Source: Pinibacter aurantiacus (GTDB taxonomy: Bacteria > Bacteroidota > Bacteroidia > Chitinophagales > Chitinophagaceae). Taken from it: a stretch of DNA of 64,000 bases. Shown one piece after another: positions 9,110 through 19,091 of the stretch. The DNA lies in assembly GCF_019130065.1 (NCBI RefSeq), contig NZ_JAHSPG010000015.1, positions 372,001 to 436,000 on the forward strand, in the 5' to 3' direction. The stretch's first letter is position 1. Each line of letters begins with the position of its first letter. Below the pieces are notes generated by a model, which saw nothing but the letters and a program-made list of their open reading frames with translations, did no database searches and was not told the DNA's origin. Position numbers and translations under genes: made by a program.

Positions 9110-10534
9110 TTGAGAGAGGCAATATCCGTATTTGACATATTCAAAATTGGCGTAGGTCCATCGAGTTCCCATACTTTGGGGCCATGGAAAGCTGCACTGC
9201 AATTCCTTCAATCGCTGAAAAACCAGGGCAAACTAGATAAGGTAAAATCGCTGAAAGTACTGTTATATGGTTCGCTTGCCAAAACCGGCAAAGGTCACGG
9301 AACCGATGTTGCCGTATTGCTGGGCCTTTGCGGCGAGGACCCCGTAACGATTGACGTAAACGAGATCAACAACAAAATACTCGCCATAAAGAACGATTGC
9401 AGCTTAACGCTGGACGGAGTTCACAAAATCAACTTCATTGTTGCCGATGATCTTACTTTTCTTTTCAACGAGTCACTTCCCTATCATCCAAACGCTTTAA
9501 GTTTCCTTGCAACTTTTGAGGATGGCAACAATATTTGCGAAACCTACTACTCAGTCGGCGGAGGTTTTGTAGTAAAGGAAAATGAATCGATCGCCTCAAA
9601 AGACATCGTTCAATTACCTTTTCCCATTGACAAAAGTGAGGACCTGTCGCACTGGTGCATGAAAACCGGGCTGGCAATTCATGAAGTGGTAATGGAAAAC
9701 GAAAATGCATGGCGCAGCGAGGCTGAAACACGCAAAGGTCTTTTGCAAATCTGGAAAGCCATGCGTGAATCGATCTACCGTGGATGTCACCAACAAGGCA
9801 TGCTGCCCGGTGGCTTGCTTGTAAAAAGAAGAGCTGCTGACCTGAATAGAAAATTAATTGCCGGTCGCCCTTACAACGATTATGAAAGTTGGGTAGAAGC
9901 GATCCGGGCAGGTGGCAATGATTTTAAATATGTGCTTGATTGGGTAAGCTGCTTTGCTTTAGCTGTAAACGAAGAAAACGCTTCTTTTGGCCGCGTGGTA
10001 ACAGCTCCTACAAACGGCGCAGCGGGTGTTATTCCTGCCGTTCTGCAATACTTTATTGTTACAGACAATGCGTTGAATGATGACAAGATCATTCAGTTTA
10101 TGTTAACTGCTTCTGAAGTGGGAAGTATTTTTAAGAAAGGCGCTACTATTTCTGCAGCAATGGGCGGATGCCAGGCGGAGATCGGCGTTTCATCTGCAAT
10201 GGCCGCTGCTGCACTTACCGAAAGCCGCGGTGGCACACAGCGCCAGGCATTGATGGCCGCAGAGATTGCAATGGAACATCACCTCGGACTTACCTGCGAT
10301 CCTATCGGTGGTCTTGTGCAGGTACCATGTATTGAAAGAAATACAATGGGCGCCATCAAAGCAATTACCGCCTCTTCACTGGCATTGCAAAGCGCACCGG
10401 ATTTCGCAAAAGTCTCGCTCGATACTGTTGTAAAAACCATGTGGGAAACAGCTCTCGACATGGACAGCAAATACAAAGAAACTGCTGATGGCGGCTTGGC
10501 GGTGCATATACCGTTGAGCTTGAGCGAATGCTAA
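9110..10534 (+). CDS. sdaA: L-serine ammonia-lyase (iron-sulfur L-serine dehydratase), single chain
   Basis: A 474-residue enzyme that deaminates L-serine to pyruvate and ammonia in the cytosol. The N-terminal region has the family signature [12 protein letters not shown] (from residue 14) and the C-terminal catalytic region holds [18 protein letters not shown]. Three cysteines that would ligate the [4Fe-4S] cluster are present at 354 (GGCQAE), 396 (TCDPIGG) and 407 (VPCIER). The spacing of 42 and 11 residues matches the known single-chain family. Both domains are in one polypeptide, unlike the split alpha/beta form. The start must be TTG at 9110, since it gives the standard [11 protein letters not shown] opening and no nearby ATG exists. 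The gene is convergent with the following minus-strand gene. Confidence 0.93.
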   Translation: MREAISVFDIFKIGVGPSSSHTLGPWKAALQFLQSLKNQGKLDKVKSLKVLLYGSLAKTGKGHGTDVAVLLGLCGEDPVTIDVNEINNKILAIKNDCSLTLDGVHKINFIVADDLTFLFNESLPYHPNALSFLATFEDGNNICETYYSVGGGFVVKENESIASKDIVQLPFPIDKSEDLSHWCMKTGLAIHEVVMENENAWRSEAETRKGLLQIWKAMRESIYRGCHQQGMLPGGLLVKRRAADLNRKLIAGRPYNDYESWVEAIRAGGNDFKYVLDWVSCFALAVNEENASFGRVVTAPTNGAAGVIPAVLQYFIVTDNALNDDKIIQFMLTASEVGSIFKKGATISAAMGGCQAEIGVSSAMAAAALTESRGGTQRQALMAAEIAMEHHLGLTCDPIGGLVQVPCIERNTMGAIKAITASSLALQSAPDFAKVSLDTVVKTMWETALDMDSKYKETADGGLAVHIPLSLSEC

Positions 10535-10682
<148 letters not shown>

Positions 10683-10690
<8 letters not shown>

Positions 10691-13600
10691 TCTCCGTGCT
10701 CTCCGCCGTTTTCCTGTCAAATAATTTTATCAATGCCGGCACGAGCGACACCAGGCCGGAAATGATTGCCGCAATTTTTGTGGAGACTTCCTGGCGGGTG
10801 ATGATGAGATATGCAAAGACCATAAGCAAAGTCACAAAGAAAATATTCTGTATCAACTTCCATGTGCCGCCGCGGTTTACAATTCTTCGTAGCCTCTCAA
10901 TTTCCGGTGTATCTGATTTGCTGATAAGATAATTTCTGAAGCTATACGTCATTAATATCAGACCACCATTTTCTCTGTCCTGGCGAAGCAATCCTTTCTT
11001 AAACAAACCGTAAAGCGTATCAGGATTTTTGTAGTTGGTGAACCCATCGAGGGCAAAGTCAAACAAAATGAATTTTTCTTTTTCCGACAACTCTTTCCAA
11101 ATGTCGTCGTATGTTGGCGTAAGCACAGACTGCATTCTCAGGATATTTGCATAGTTGCTTTTCTCCATTTCTTCTGATTCATAACCGTAGATATGACTAT
11201 GAGAAATGGTGAATTTTTCATGCCTTAACAATTTATCACCGTTTGTATTTGTTTCTTCCGTCTCCTCTTCGCCTGCTTCGTCAAGTTTTCGACGATGATG
11301 CGCCCGTTCTACCTCCTGTAAAAAATCCATATCATGTTCGGCCACGGTTTTAAGATTTACGTGCCTGTCGATCCAAAGCTTATCGGTATGATCACTGATA
11401 TCTATTCCAGGAAATTCGTTGAGGAACACACGTTTTGCAAGCGCTTTGATCACACGAAAATGAACAATGAGTGCCGCGACAAATATTGACAGCAATATCC
11501 ATCCAAGAAAGCTTTTGAAAAGATCTGACACCAGGTTAAAGTCCAGCCCAAGCAAACTCGTTTCAATCAACAACACATTGTTATCATTGCTGTTAATCTC
11601 TTTCTTATAATAAAACTTAACGGTATTGTTACTCACTCTGTCTGACCATCCATAGTAAGGCGTGTTATTAAAAAAATCAGAATGATCGCTTGGAAGGAAG
11701 AGAAACTGTGTGACCACTTTATAAAAACTATCAACACTATTCGGGCGCTTCGGCAGCACCGGGCCAGCCGTATCATGCACATTACTGAAGGCCGAATAAA
11801 TGCCGTAACCCATCTTATATTTTACATTGTTTTCGAAAGCCTCATCTTCCGGTTGATGGTATTTCGAAATTTTTGTAAGGCTAAAAACTGAATCGATAAA
11901 GGAACTACGATCTACAATTCGTTCAGCCAAATAAATTTGGCGCGATTTCACCTGCAAATATTTTTCATGCTCCAATGCATATTTGAAGAAAATAAAAGTA
12001 GGCAACACGCTTATTAAAATGATGGACAGAAAAATCGCCCACACATAGTGCTGCAAATAATCCTTATTCATATACCTGAAATGCGGTATGCTACTGATCT
12101 TGAAAACCGCCGTCAGCACCATGATAGAGAATATCCATGGAATGGTTAGCCACCATAAACTTCCTGTGTAGAAAACAATCACAAGAGAAATCACAAACAA
12201 TATAAGTGCAAAAAACAGCAGAATTTTGTTATGCGGATACAAAAGTTTGCGAAGACCTATATTTTCCGCACGCCTGTTCACCGGCACTCCTTTCTTCATG
12301 ATGTAATAACCGGTAACAGCAAGAAAACACGAGAGCACGGCCATATCAAGGATCAACCAATGCGCATTGCAAAATTCAAAAATGACTATTGATACGAGTA
12401 CAATCAATGCGATGAGCAATACAAAAAACACCACGAGCTTTTTATAGTACAGCTCTTTTCTTAAGGCTGGCTTCATCCAGTCAGATTCTCCGGGAGAGAA
12501 CAATAGCGGTGAAACTTTTCTTCCTACAAGGTAATACAAATACAAAAAGAACAACAAAGTGATCAGCACGACACTTATGCATACAAATGAAAATGCGGAG
12601 ATGTGGTACACAAAATAATTTTGCTCACGCTTATTATAAAAACCGGCAAGGTAAAATGGCAACCCTTTAATAGGCGTGATCAACATTTTAACATCGTTGT
12701 CATAAATATTTACTGAAGGAACGAACACACTGTCATTGTGCCGCACTGCATTTATAACTTCCTGGTTATTGTTGCACTCGTCAAACAGATTCTCATGCAA
12801 TGCCCTGTCCGACTGCGAATGAAACAATACGTCTCCGTCTTTGTCAATAATAGCAAAGCTGTATGGCCGCGGCAACACAGGATTGTAAGTGGAATACATG
12901 ATGCTACCCAGCGTTATAAGAACGGCTCGCTTTTTCTCATTGCCCACATCGAACTCTTTGTGACTTGGTATAGCAACGTTTGCCGAATATTCGCCACTCG
13001 ACCATGACAATGTTGGTTGAATAAAAATAGAATCCTTCTTCATCACATACCCCTTCCCAAACCTAATTGCCCGGAAATATTCACGTGCGGAAACGTTGAG
13101 GAAACTGAATGCGTTGCTTTTCAGGAAACTCCACTTGGCAATTTGGGTCCCATTTTTCTCCACCCAACTTACATTATCAAGCATCTTATAAGTACGTGGG
13201 TAAAAAAAAGCATCAGAGGGCGCAATCTTTAATGTAGTGTCATACAGCGAGAAATTATTTCCATCAATATTTTGATCAAATTCCTTGAGCTGGGCAACCA
13301 TGCTATCAAGCTCGCGCGAAAAGTTTCGCTTGATCTGCGCGTGCAGATCAAGCATTATCTGATTGGAAATCTTATCACTAATACTGTATGCTTTTACAAT
13401 CAGCAATGCCATTACAAAGAACACAGGAGCAACGGTTAGCGACACCATCAACATGCGAACATCAGTAATAACGATATTCTCCTGCTTGCCAAGCAAAAAA
13501 AGTTTGAGTGTAGGAAGATTAATAATGATCGACAACAACAGCACAATAATCAACAAATATGCCCAGGACGACGATGAGGTTACACCTATCTTGTATCCCT

Positions 13601-14351
13601 GGTCTTCTATAAAGCCGGCTAAATAAAAGTATTGTCCATTGAACGCAAACGGCAATAAGAAAACTTTATACTTTCCCCCTTCCACTTCCATGTCGTGAAT
13701 GGTAGCAAACCGAAAAGCATCCTTCTTCATCAATGAGTCAATGTATATGCTATTGTCAATTGCAAGTCCGGGAGATTTATAGATCAATCTTTCCGAGCGC
13801 CATTTTCCCGGAGTGGAAGTATCTCTCACTTTTTTGATCAGTAATATGTAATCAAAAGTTTGCTGATGCATTGCCTGTATTGGCTGAATGATCTCATCTA
13901 TTGATTTTGCTAACACGTCGTGGTTATTTACAACACTGGTATCTGAAGCATCTTTTGTATAACGGAAGATCACGGAATCTGTAACAAATTCAATAGTGCA
14001 TGTGTCATTTTTTACGGGCTTTGACAACTCATTGACTGTTATCAGGCTCCGTATGCGTTTTCCGGCAAAAGCCGGATCGTGTGTGTAAAGGCTCCATTTG
14101 GTAGTGTCGCCTTTGAAAACTTTTGTTTCGTCATGATTCTTTTGAAAATAGTCCGCATACCCTTTTACGCGCTGCTTAAAATCATCTGCCTCTTCGTGCA
14201 TGATGCGGAAGGCTTTTCTATTGAACTCGCTTTGCTGGCGGGGAATAAACACGAGGTAATTCAATGCAATAAATGCTCCCAACAATGCAATGATTGAAAG
14301 CAGGATATACGTATTGCGAAGCAAAGGACCTTTTGAATTATCCTTAGGCAT
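10683..14351 (-). CDS. Large multi-pass membrane protein with two sensor-like extracytoplasmic regions, unknown function
   Basis: A 1222-residue protein I cannot place in a named family. It has an N-terminal helix (about 13-33) and a first extracytoplasmic region (about 35-260). Then come helices near 266-288 and 302-323, and a second extracytoplasmic region (about 330-585) with a Cache/PAS-like strand pattern such as PYSFAIIDKDGDVLFHSQSD. A bundle of six or more helices (590-805) is followed by a third soluble stretch and a helix near 955. A cytosolic segment (about 985-1160) contains a winged-helix-like stretch around SEKEKFILFDFALDGFTNYK, and two helices close the protein. No histidine kinase, GGDEF, methyl-accepting or phosphatase output domain is visible. 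The last residues derive from repeat DNA. No operon partner is seen. Confidence 0.75.
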
Positions 14352-14589
14352 AATAATGTGGTTAGTAATAAAAAAGTAAGGATTGAAAAACCGCGACTGT
14401 CTTCAATTGTAAGGGATGGATAGTGTAGCCTAAGAAACAGTAAAAGTTTACTTACTAAAATTAACACTCGGAAACGTAATATGCAAGCGGGTTTCGCGAA
14501 AGTTATGCAACATGTTCAACGTTTTCGTCACAACGCAAACAAACACACCGATGCTTTTGTTTGTATGTGTCAAAGAAAATTTTACAGCA

Positions 14590-15060
14590 ATGAAATTACA
14601 ACAATTGATCGCGCAACATATCCTCGACGTTCACAATGGCGTCAACTGGACCGAGGTTAACATAGCAGATACTTTAAAAGATGTGTCGTTCGAAATGGCC
14701 GTTACGCAAACGAAGGCTTCGAAAAATACCATCGCTTCTTTGTTGTACCACGTAACATTTTACAACAAGGTGATGTTGAAACGGCTCCAGGGGAATCCTC
14801 CTGTAATTAATGATGCGAATGGTTTTGACATGCCCGCATTGCCCGATGAAGCGGCGTGGGAGAAGCTCAAAGAAAAAAATATGGCTTCTGCAAATGCACT
14901 TGCAGAAGCCATACAAAATATTCCTGATGAGAAATTATTTGAACCCATTTTGCCCGGCTATTCGCAAACGTATAAATCGTTACACGGTATTGCAGAACAT
15001 GCGCATTATCACCTGGGACAAATGGTGTTGTTGAAAAATCTGATCAATCATGGTGCGTAG
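14590..15060 (+). CDS. DinB family protein
   Basis: A 156-residue four-helix-bundle protein of the DinB/YfiT-like superfamily. The three histidines that form the metal site are visible: His54 in LLYHVTFYN, and His137 and His141 in HAHYHLGQM. Members are metal-dependent, thiol-linked or of unknown function; the substrate cannot be inferred here. The ATG at 14590 is chosen because it gives the normal family length; an upstream ATG at 14512 would add 26 atypical residues. The TAG stop codon is the first three bases of the GGGCGAAT-type inverted repeat. The gene is convergent with the altronate dehydratase-family gene. Confidence 0.85.
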   Translation: MKLQQLIAQHILDVHNGVNWTEVNIADTLKDVSFEMAVTQTKASKNTIASLLYHVTFYNKVMLKRLQGNPPVINDANGFDMPALPDEAAWEKLKEKNMASANALAEAIQNIPDEKLFEPILPGYSQTYKSLHGIAEHAHYHLGQMVLLKNLINHGA

Positions 15061-15177
15061 GGGCGAATCGCATTCGCCCTGCTACACAAAATTCTGTTCG
15101 ATCTTTATTTTGGTGCTGTCCATTCGCGCATTTGGCGCCGCATCCCGAGAATGCAGGGCGAATTCGATTCGCCCCTA
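15058..15177. repeat. Inverted repeat with GGGCGAAT palindromic arms
   Basis: Left arm TAGGGGCGAATCGCATTCG (from 15058) and right arm ending ATTCGATTCGCCCCTA (to 15177) are complementary; each arm is itself nearly palindromic. The two outermost TAG triplets are the stop codons of the two convergent genes. The core includes CTACACAAAATTCTG next to the left arm. Related solo copies lie at 16951-16973 and 17829-17851. Confidence 0.75.
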
Positions 15178-16827
15178 CAACGACACACCGCGTTTCCACG
15201 GAATGAAATCATCCTGGCCGTGACGTACTGCCGCCACTTCAATTTCGCCGCTGGCAATCCCGATCACATATTCCAAAATTCTTTCGCCTGCCTGCTGAAT
15301 GGTTTCTTCACCTTCAATGATCGTTCCGGTGTTGATGTCGATAATATCGCGCATTTTGTTGTACAACTTTGTATTGCTCGCCAATTTCGCAACAGGAGTG
15401 ATTGGGTTACCTGTTGGCGTTCCCAAACCTGTAGTAAACAATACGACAGTAGCGCCGGAGGCAACTTCTGCAGTGGTTGATTCCACGTCATTACCGGGTG
15501 TGCATAATAAGTTCAATCCTGGTTTTGAAACTTTTTCCGGATAATCCAACACGTCCACAACTGGTGACGTACCGCCTTTCTTTGCTGCACCGGCAGACTT
15601 AATGGCATCTGTGATCAATCCGTCTTTGATGTTACCCGGAGATGGATTCATGTCAAATCCTGAACCTACTGCTTTCGCTCTGCTGTCGTATGTACGCATC
15701 AGGTGAGAGAAGCGGTCAGCGATATCAACGGTTACACATCTGTCACTAAGATTTTGTTCTACGCCGCACAATTCAGGAAACTCAGATAAGATAACAGAAC
15801 CGCCCAAAGCCACCAGCAGGTCTGAAGTATAACCAATGGCCGGATTTGCCGAGATACCCGAGAACCCGTCAGATCCGCCACATTCCAGGCCTATGCAAAG
15901 CTTGCTTAGCGGTGCAGGTTTCCTTTCATTTTTGTTGGCCAATATCAATCCTGCAAAAGTTTGTTTGATCGCCTCAGAAATGAAGTCGGATTCCTTTCCG
16001 ATTTTCTGTTGCTCCAAAACAAACAATGGCTTATCGAAATTCGGAACACGTTTTTTAATTTCTTCTTTCAAAATATCAACCTGCGCATGCTGACAGCCAA
16101 GGCTCATTATCGTGGCACCTGCAACATTCGGATGCGTAATATAACCTGCAAGCAATGCACACAACGCGTCTGAATCATCTCTTGTGCCACCGCAACCGCC
16201 ATCGTGTGTAAGGAACTTAACGCCCGTTACGTTTTCGAATAAACGTTTGTTGTTGCTCTTAGTGTAATCAGCGCTGATATCGGCCTGCAAAATATCTTCA
16301 ACACTTTTACCTGCTTTATACAGATCGATCAGCTGTTTTGCCTGGTGCTGATAAGTAGCATTGCGGCCATAGCCCAAATCCTCTACCAGCGCCTGTTGCA
16401 GCACTTCAAGGTTTCTGTTCTCGCAAAACACCATTGGTATAACGAGCCAATAGTTGCCGGTACCAACGCTTCCATCGTTGCGGTGGTAACCGTTGAACGT
16501 ACGGTTCGCATATTTTGAAACGTCAGGTTTTACCCAATTCGTTTTTCTGTCCCCCGTTGTAAAATCGCTTGCTGCGTGTTTTACGTTGCCTATACTGATC
16601 AGGCTTCCCTTTTGCAATGGCTGCTGCGCTTTGCCAACCAGCACGCCGTACATGTGAATGGAATCACCCGGATTCAGATCTTCCGTAAGAAATTTATGCT
16701 TGGCTGCAACATCATCATGCAGCGTATAACTGTTTCCGTTATAGTCAATTTGTTCACCTTTTTTCAGGTCTGTCAGCGCTACCAGAACATTATCATCCGG
16801 ATGCACTTTTAATACGCGTTGCTTCAT
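15175..16827 (-). CDS. uxaA: Altronate dehydratase family protein (UxaA-like)
   Basis: A 550-residue protein with an N-terminal SAF domain (about 1-95, beginning MKQRVLKVHPDDNVLVAL). The large C-terminal UxaA/GarD catalytic domain has GYHRNDGSVGTGNYW, THDGGCGG, LGCQHAQ, GLECGGSDGFSG and a GLGTPTGNP motif. The family dehydrates sugar acids such as D-altronate to 2-keto-3-deoxy acids using iron. In this locus the substrate could be altronate, or L-fuconate given the neighbouring fucP and lactonase; the sequence does not decide. The ATG at 16827 gives the normal N-terminus; the frame extends 52 codons further upstream without family similarity. It is the last gene of the minus-strand sugar-acid locus. 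Confidence 0.9.
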   Translation of the reverse strand: MKQRVLKVHPDDNVLVALTDLKKGEQIDYNGNSYTLHDDVAAKHKFLTEDLNPGDSIHMYGVLVGKAQQPLQKGSLISIGNVKHAASDFTTGDRKTNWVKPDVSKYANRTFNGYHRNDGSVGTGNYWLVIPMVFCENRNLEVLQQALVEDLGYGRNATYQHQAKQLIDLYKAGKSVEDILQADISADYTKSNNKRLFENVTGVKFLTHDGGCGGTRDDSDALCALLAGYITHPNVAGATIMSLGCQHAQVDILKEEIKKRVPNFDKPLFVLEQQKIGKESDFISEAIKQTFAGLILANKNERKPAPLSKLCIGLECGGSDGFSGISANPAIGYTSDLLVALGGSVILSEFPELCGVEQNLSDRCVTVDIADRFSHLMRTYDSRAKAVGSGFDMNPSPGNIKDGLITDAIKSAGAAKKGGTSPVVDVLDYPEKVSKPGLNLLCTPGNDVESTTAEVASGATVVLFTTGLGTPTGNPITPVAKLASNTKLYNKMRDIIDINTGTIIEGEETIQQAGERILEYVIGIASGEIEVAAVRHGQDDFIPWKRGVSL

Positions 16828-16950
16828 TACGTTGTATTTATAAATCAGTTTGCTAGGCGCAAACTCTATTTGATTTCTTGTAGCCTCGGTCCGTGAAGAC
16901 ACGAACCTGGGCTTTGTTTGTTTACTTTTACCGATCGTTGTTGACAACTC

Positions 16951-17009
16951 AGGGCGAATGCGATTCGCCCCTACCATTTTCAATTTTCAACTTTCAATTT
17001 TCAATTTCT
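16951..17009. repeat. Solo GGGCGAAT palindrome plus TTTTCAA heptamer arm
   Basis: AGGGCGAATGCGATTCGCCC (16951-16970) is followed by ACCATTTTCAA and then 7-bp units TTTTCAA, CTTTCAA, TTTTCAA (16977-17009). The arrangement recurs at 17829-17916. No matching left arm was found, so these look like decayed or half elements. Confidence 0.6.
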
Positions 17010-17026
17010 CTCTAACTCCCACCACA

Positions 17027-17686
17027 TTACTTGCTCTCCTTGATCAACTCCAAAGCTCGTTTGGTTTCTTTCTCCAGCAGATCATAGCTTTTGTTTTCCA
17101 ACACAGCTTTACTGATCAGTTTACTACCCATACCCACTGCACAAACACCCGCTTTGAACCAGGTTGCAATATTCTCTTTCACAATTTCAACGCCCCCTGT
17201 TGGAATGAATAATTGTCCCTGGAAAAGTTCTTTGATAGAGCTCATGAACTCAGGCCCCAGGATATTTGCGGGAAACAGTTTGATCAACATTGCATTGTTT
17301 TGCTGCGCAGTGTAAATCTCCGTAGGCGTCATGCAACCTGGGATCCATAGCATATCCTTTGCTTTGGCAATAGCCGCCACTTCAGGATTTACGATTGGAG
17401 AAACCAAAAAGTCTGCACCTCTTTCAATAAATGCATTTGCTTCCTCAGCGCTTTTAACCGTACCAATACCGAGGTACAGATCAGGCGCTTCAACTTTCAA
17501 TTTCTCTTTTAAGAAAGAAAAATTGTCCAATGCCTTTGGGCCGCGATTGGTATATTCCAATACACGCACGCCGGCTTTGTATAATGATCTGATTATCTCA
17601 AGGCTCACTGTTGCATCGTCCCAATAAAACAATGGCAACATGCCCTGATCCAATATGCTTTGAAGTATTTCTTTTTTTGAAGCCAT
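17027..17686 (-). CDS. eda: 2-keto-3-deoxy-6-phosphogluconate aldolase family (Eda)
   Basis: A 219-residue class I aldolase of the KDPG/KHG family, a single TIM barrel. The Schiff-base lysine is visible in LIKLFPA (Lys136) and the general acid/base glutamate in VLEYTNRGP (Glu44), both close to the E. coli positions. The phosphate-binding loop GGV (FIPTGGVEI) is present. The expected reaction is cleavage of a 2-keto-3-deoxy-6-phospho-aldonate into pyruvate and glyceraldehyde 3-phosphate. It sits between the kinase gene, whose product would be its substrate, and the altronate dehydratase-family gene. Gaps of about 200 bp with repeat arms separate it from both neighbours. The ATG at 17686 gives a standard N-terminus. 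Confidence 0.92.
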   Translation of the reverse strand: MASKKEILQSILDQGMLPLFYWDDATVSLEIIRSLYKAGVRVLEYTNRGPKALDNFSFLKEKLKVEAPDLYLGIGTVKSAEEANAFIERGADFLVSPIVNPEVAAIAKAKDMLWIPGCMTPTEIYTAQQNNAMLIKLFPANILGPEFMSSIKELFQGQLFIPTGGVEIVKENIATWFKAGVCAVGMGSKLISKAVLENKSYDLLEKETKRALELIKESK

Positions 17687-17691
17687 GTGAT

Positions 17692-17822
17692 AAGTTGTTC
17701 GTTGTTAGTTATTAGTTGTTTGGTGTTGTTGAAACTGTTAAAAATTGTAGCTGGTAGCGTTGATGTTTCTGTGCGTCATAACTCTCAACTCTCAACTCTC
17801 AATTCTCAATTCTCCACTCTCC
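17692..17822. repeat. Mosaic of two different arm classes (GTTGTTA left, CTCAACT right)
   Basis: The left arm (17692-17730) is built of GTTGTTC/GTTGTTA/GTTATTA units. The right arm (17780-17822) is built of CTCAACT/CTCAATT units. The arms do not pair with each other, so this is two half elements facing one another. Confidence 0.6.
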
Positions 17823-17828
17823 ATTGCT

Positions 17829-17916
17829 AGGGCTAATACGATTCGCCCCTACCATTTTCCCCGCCTGACTGACACAGTCGGGCAGGAATTTTCAACTTTC
17901 AATTTTTAATTTCCCT
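17829..17916. repeat. Degenerate GGGCGAAT palindrome, hairpin and TTTTCAA arm
   Basis: The degenerate copy TAGGGCTAATACGATTCGCC (17829-17848) is followed by a CCTGACTG/CAGTCGGG hairpin (17864-17882) and a TTTTCAA-type arm (17888-17912). The arm contributes the stop codon and last codons (KIES) of the sugar kinase gene. Confidence 0.6.
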
Positions 17917-18920
17917 TTTATTTCCTCCGCGCTCATTTTCGTCGCGTCGCTTTCGATGAACAGCTTTTGATATGCCGCGGCTGTCGCAAACTCTAGCGTT
18001 TCCTGGGACGACAATTCATTGTACAAACCATAAATGATGCCACCCATAAAACAATCCCCGCTTCCCACTTTGTCCACTATTTTCTTCGCGAAATATTCAT
18101 GTGAAACAAACAGTTTGTCATCATTAAACAATGCGGTGTAGTAATTAATTCCCTGCTCTGCGTGATCGAAGCGGAACGTGTTTGCCACTGTTTTTACCTT
18201 GTCAAATTGCTGTAGAATCGCCTTGCTTGTATTCTCTGCCTGCAGCAAATAATGTTCTTTTGTACTGCTCTCGTTAATGATTGAGGAGTCAACCTGAACG
18301 CCAAGCATTTTTTCTGCTGCCCAAACATTCCCCATGACAACGTTGCAATACTTTACCAACTCAGGTATTACATCATGTGGTTGTTTGCCATACTGCCAAA
18401 GCTTTGCACGATAATTCAAGTCGATAGAAACGGTAATATTTTTTCTTGATGCAGCCTCAGCAGCTTCTTTGCATACATCTGCAACATTTTGATTCAACGC
18501 CGGAGAAATAGCACTGAAGTTGAACCAGCTCACATCATTTAACACTTCATCCCAATCAATTGTTCCTGTTTTCAAATTGGAGAAGGAAGAATAATTTCTG
18601 TCGTAAATAACACCCGCATTTTTAAGATCCTTTCCTTTAGGCAAATAGTACAAACCAATGCGCTCGCCACTGTACAACATTTTAGAAACATCTACTCTGT
18701 TGCTTTCAAGATAGGCAGCAATTTGCTTTGCCATCATGTTATCCGGCATGGCAGACATGTAAGCCGATGGCACATTCCATAGCGCCAACGCAGTTGCTAC
18801 ATTGCCTTCTGCGCCACCAACATAAAAAGATAAACTATTTTCCTGCAGCCATTCGCCGTTTGTATCCGGGCAAATGCGCAGCAAAATTTCTCCAAATGAT
18901 AATACTTTTCCTTTTTTCAT
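17892..18920 (-). CDS. kdgK: PfkB family sugar kinase, probable 2-keto-3-deoxygluconate kinase
   Basis: A 342-residue ribokinase-fold kinase. The N-terminal substrate motif GGAEGNVATALA and the C-terminal PfkB signature around VGSGDCFMGG, with catalytic Asp289, are intact. The position between a dehydratase/aldolase pair and a sugar-acid uptake block supports phosphorylation of a 2-keto-3-deoxy acid, giving the substrate of the downstream aldolase. Other PfkB sugars (fructose, adenosine) cannot be excluded from sequence alone. ATG at 18920 is chosen; a TTG two codons upstream is also in frame. The final KIES residues and the stop codon are encoded by repeat-arm DNA. Confidence 0.87.
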   Translation of the reverse strand: MKKGKVLSFGEILLRICPDTNGEWLQENSLSFYVGGAEGNVATALALWNVPSAYMSAMPDNMMAKQIAAYLESNRVDVSKMLYSGERIGLYYLPKGKDLKNAGVIYDRNYSSFSNLKTGTIDWDEVLNDVSWFNFSAISPALNQNVADVCKEAAEAASRKNITVSIDLNYRAKLWQYGKQPHDVIPELVKYCNVVMGNVWAAEKMLGVQVDSSIINESSTKEHYLLQAENTSKAILQQFDKVKTVANTFRFDHAEQGINYYTALFNDDKLFVSHEYFAKKIVDKVGSGDCFMGGIIYGLYNELSSQETLEFATAAAYQKLFIESDATKMSAEEIKGKLKIES

Positions 18921-18936
18921 TATCAATCTTTTATAG

Positions 18937-19011
18937 GAAGTTGTTTGTTGTTAGTCTTAGTTGCAGTAATAACCCAAAATTACCAACAACCTGCAACTAA
19001 CAACAATCAAC
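18937..19011. repeat. Inverted repeat, heptamer class GTTGTTA
   Basis: Left arm 18937-18966 and right arm 18991-19011 (CTGCAACTAACAACAATCAA) are complementary with a 24-bp core. The arms are GTTGTTA/GTTAGTC-like units. Confidence 0.65.
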
Positions 19012-19028
19012 TAAAGAACTTTTTAACC

Positions 19029-19084
19029 CTTCGACAGGCTCAGGGTAACACTCGACCGAAGCTGTCAGGCTGAGCCTGTCGAAG
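19029..19084. repeat. 15-bp perfect inverted repeat CTTCGACAGGCTCAG
   Basis: CTTCGACAGGCTCAG (19029-19043) and CTGAGCCTGTCGAAG (19070-19084) pair perfectly over 15 bp around a 26-bp core. The sequence is unlike the 7/8-bp tandem arms and appears to be a separate repeat family. It lies 8 bp from the stop codon of the amidohydrolase gene. Confidence 0.75.
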
Positions 19085-19091
19085 CCTCAGT

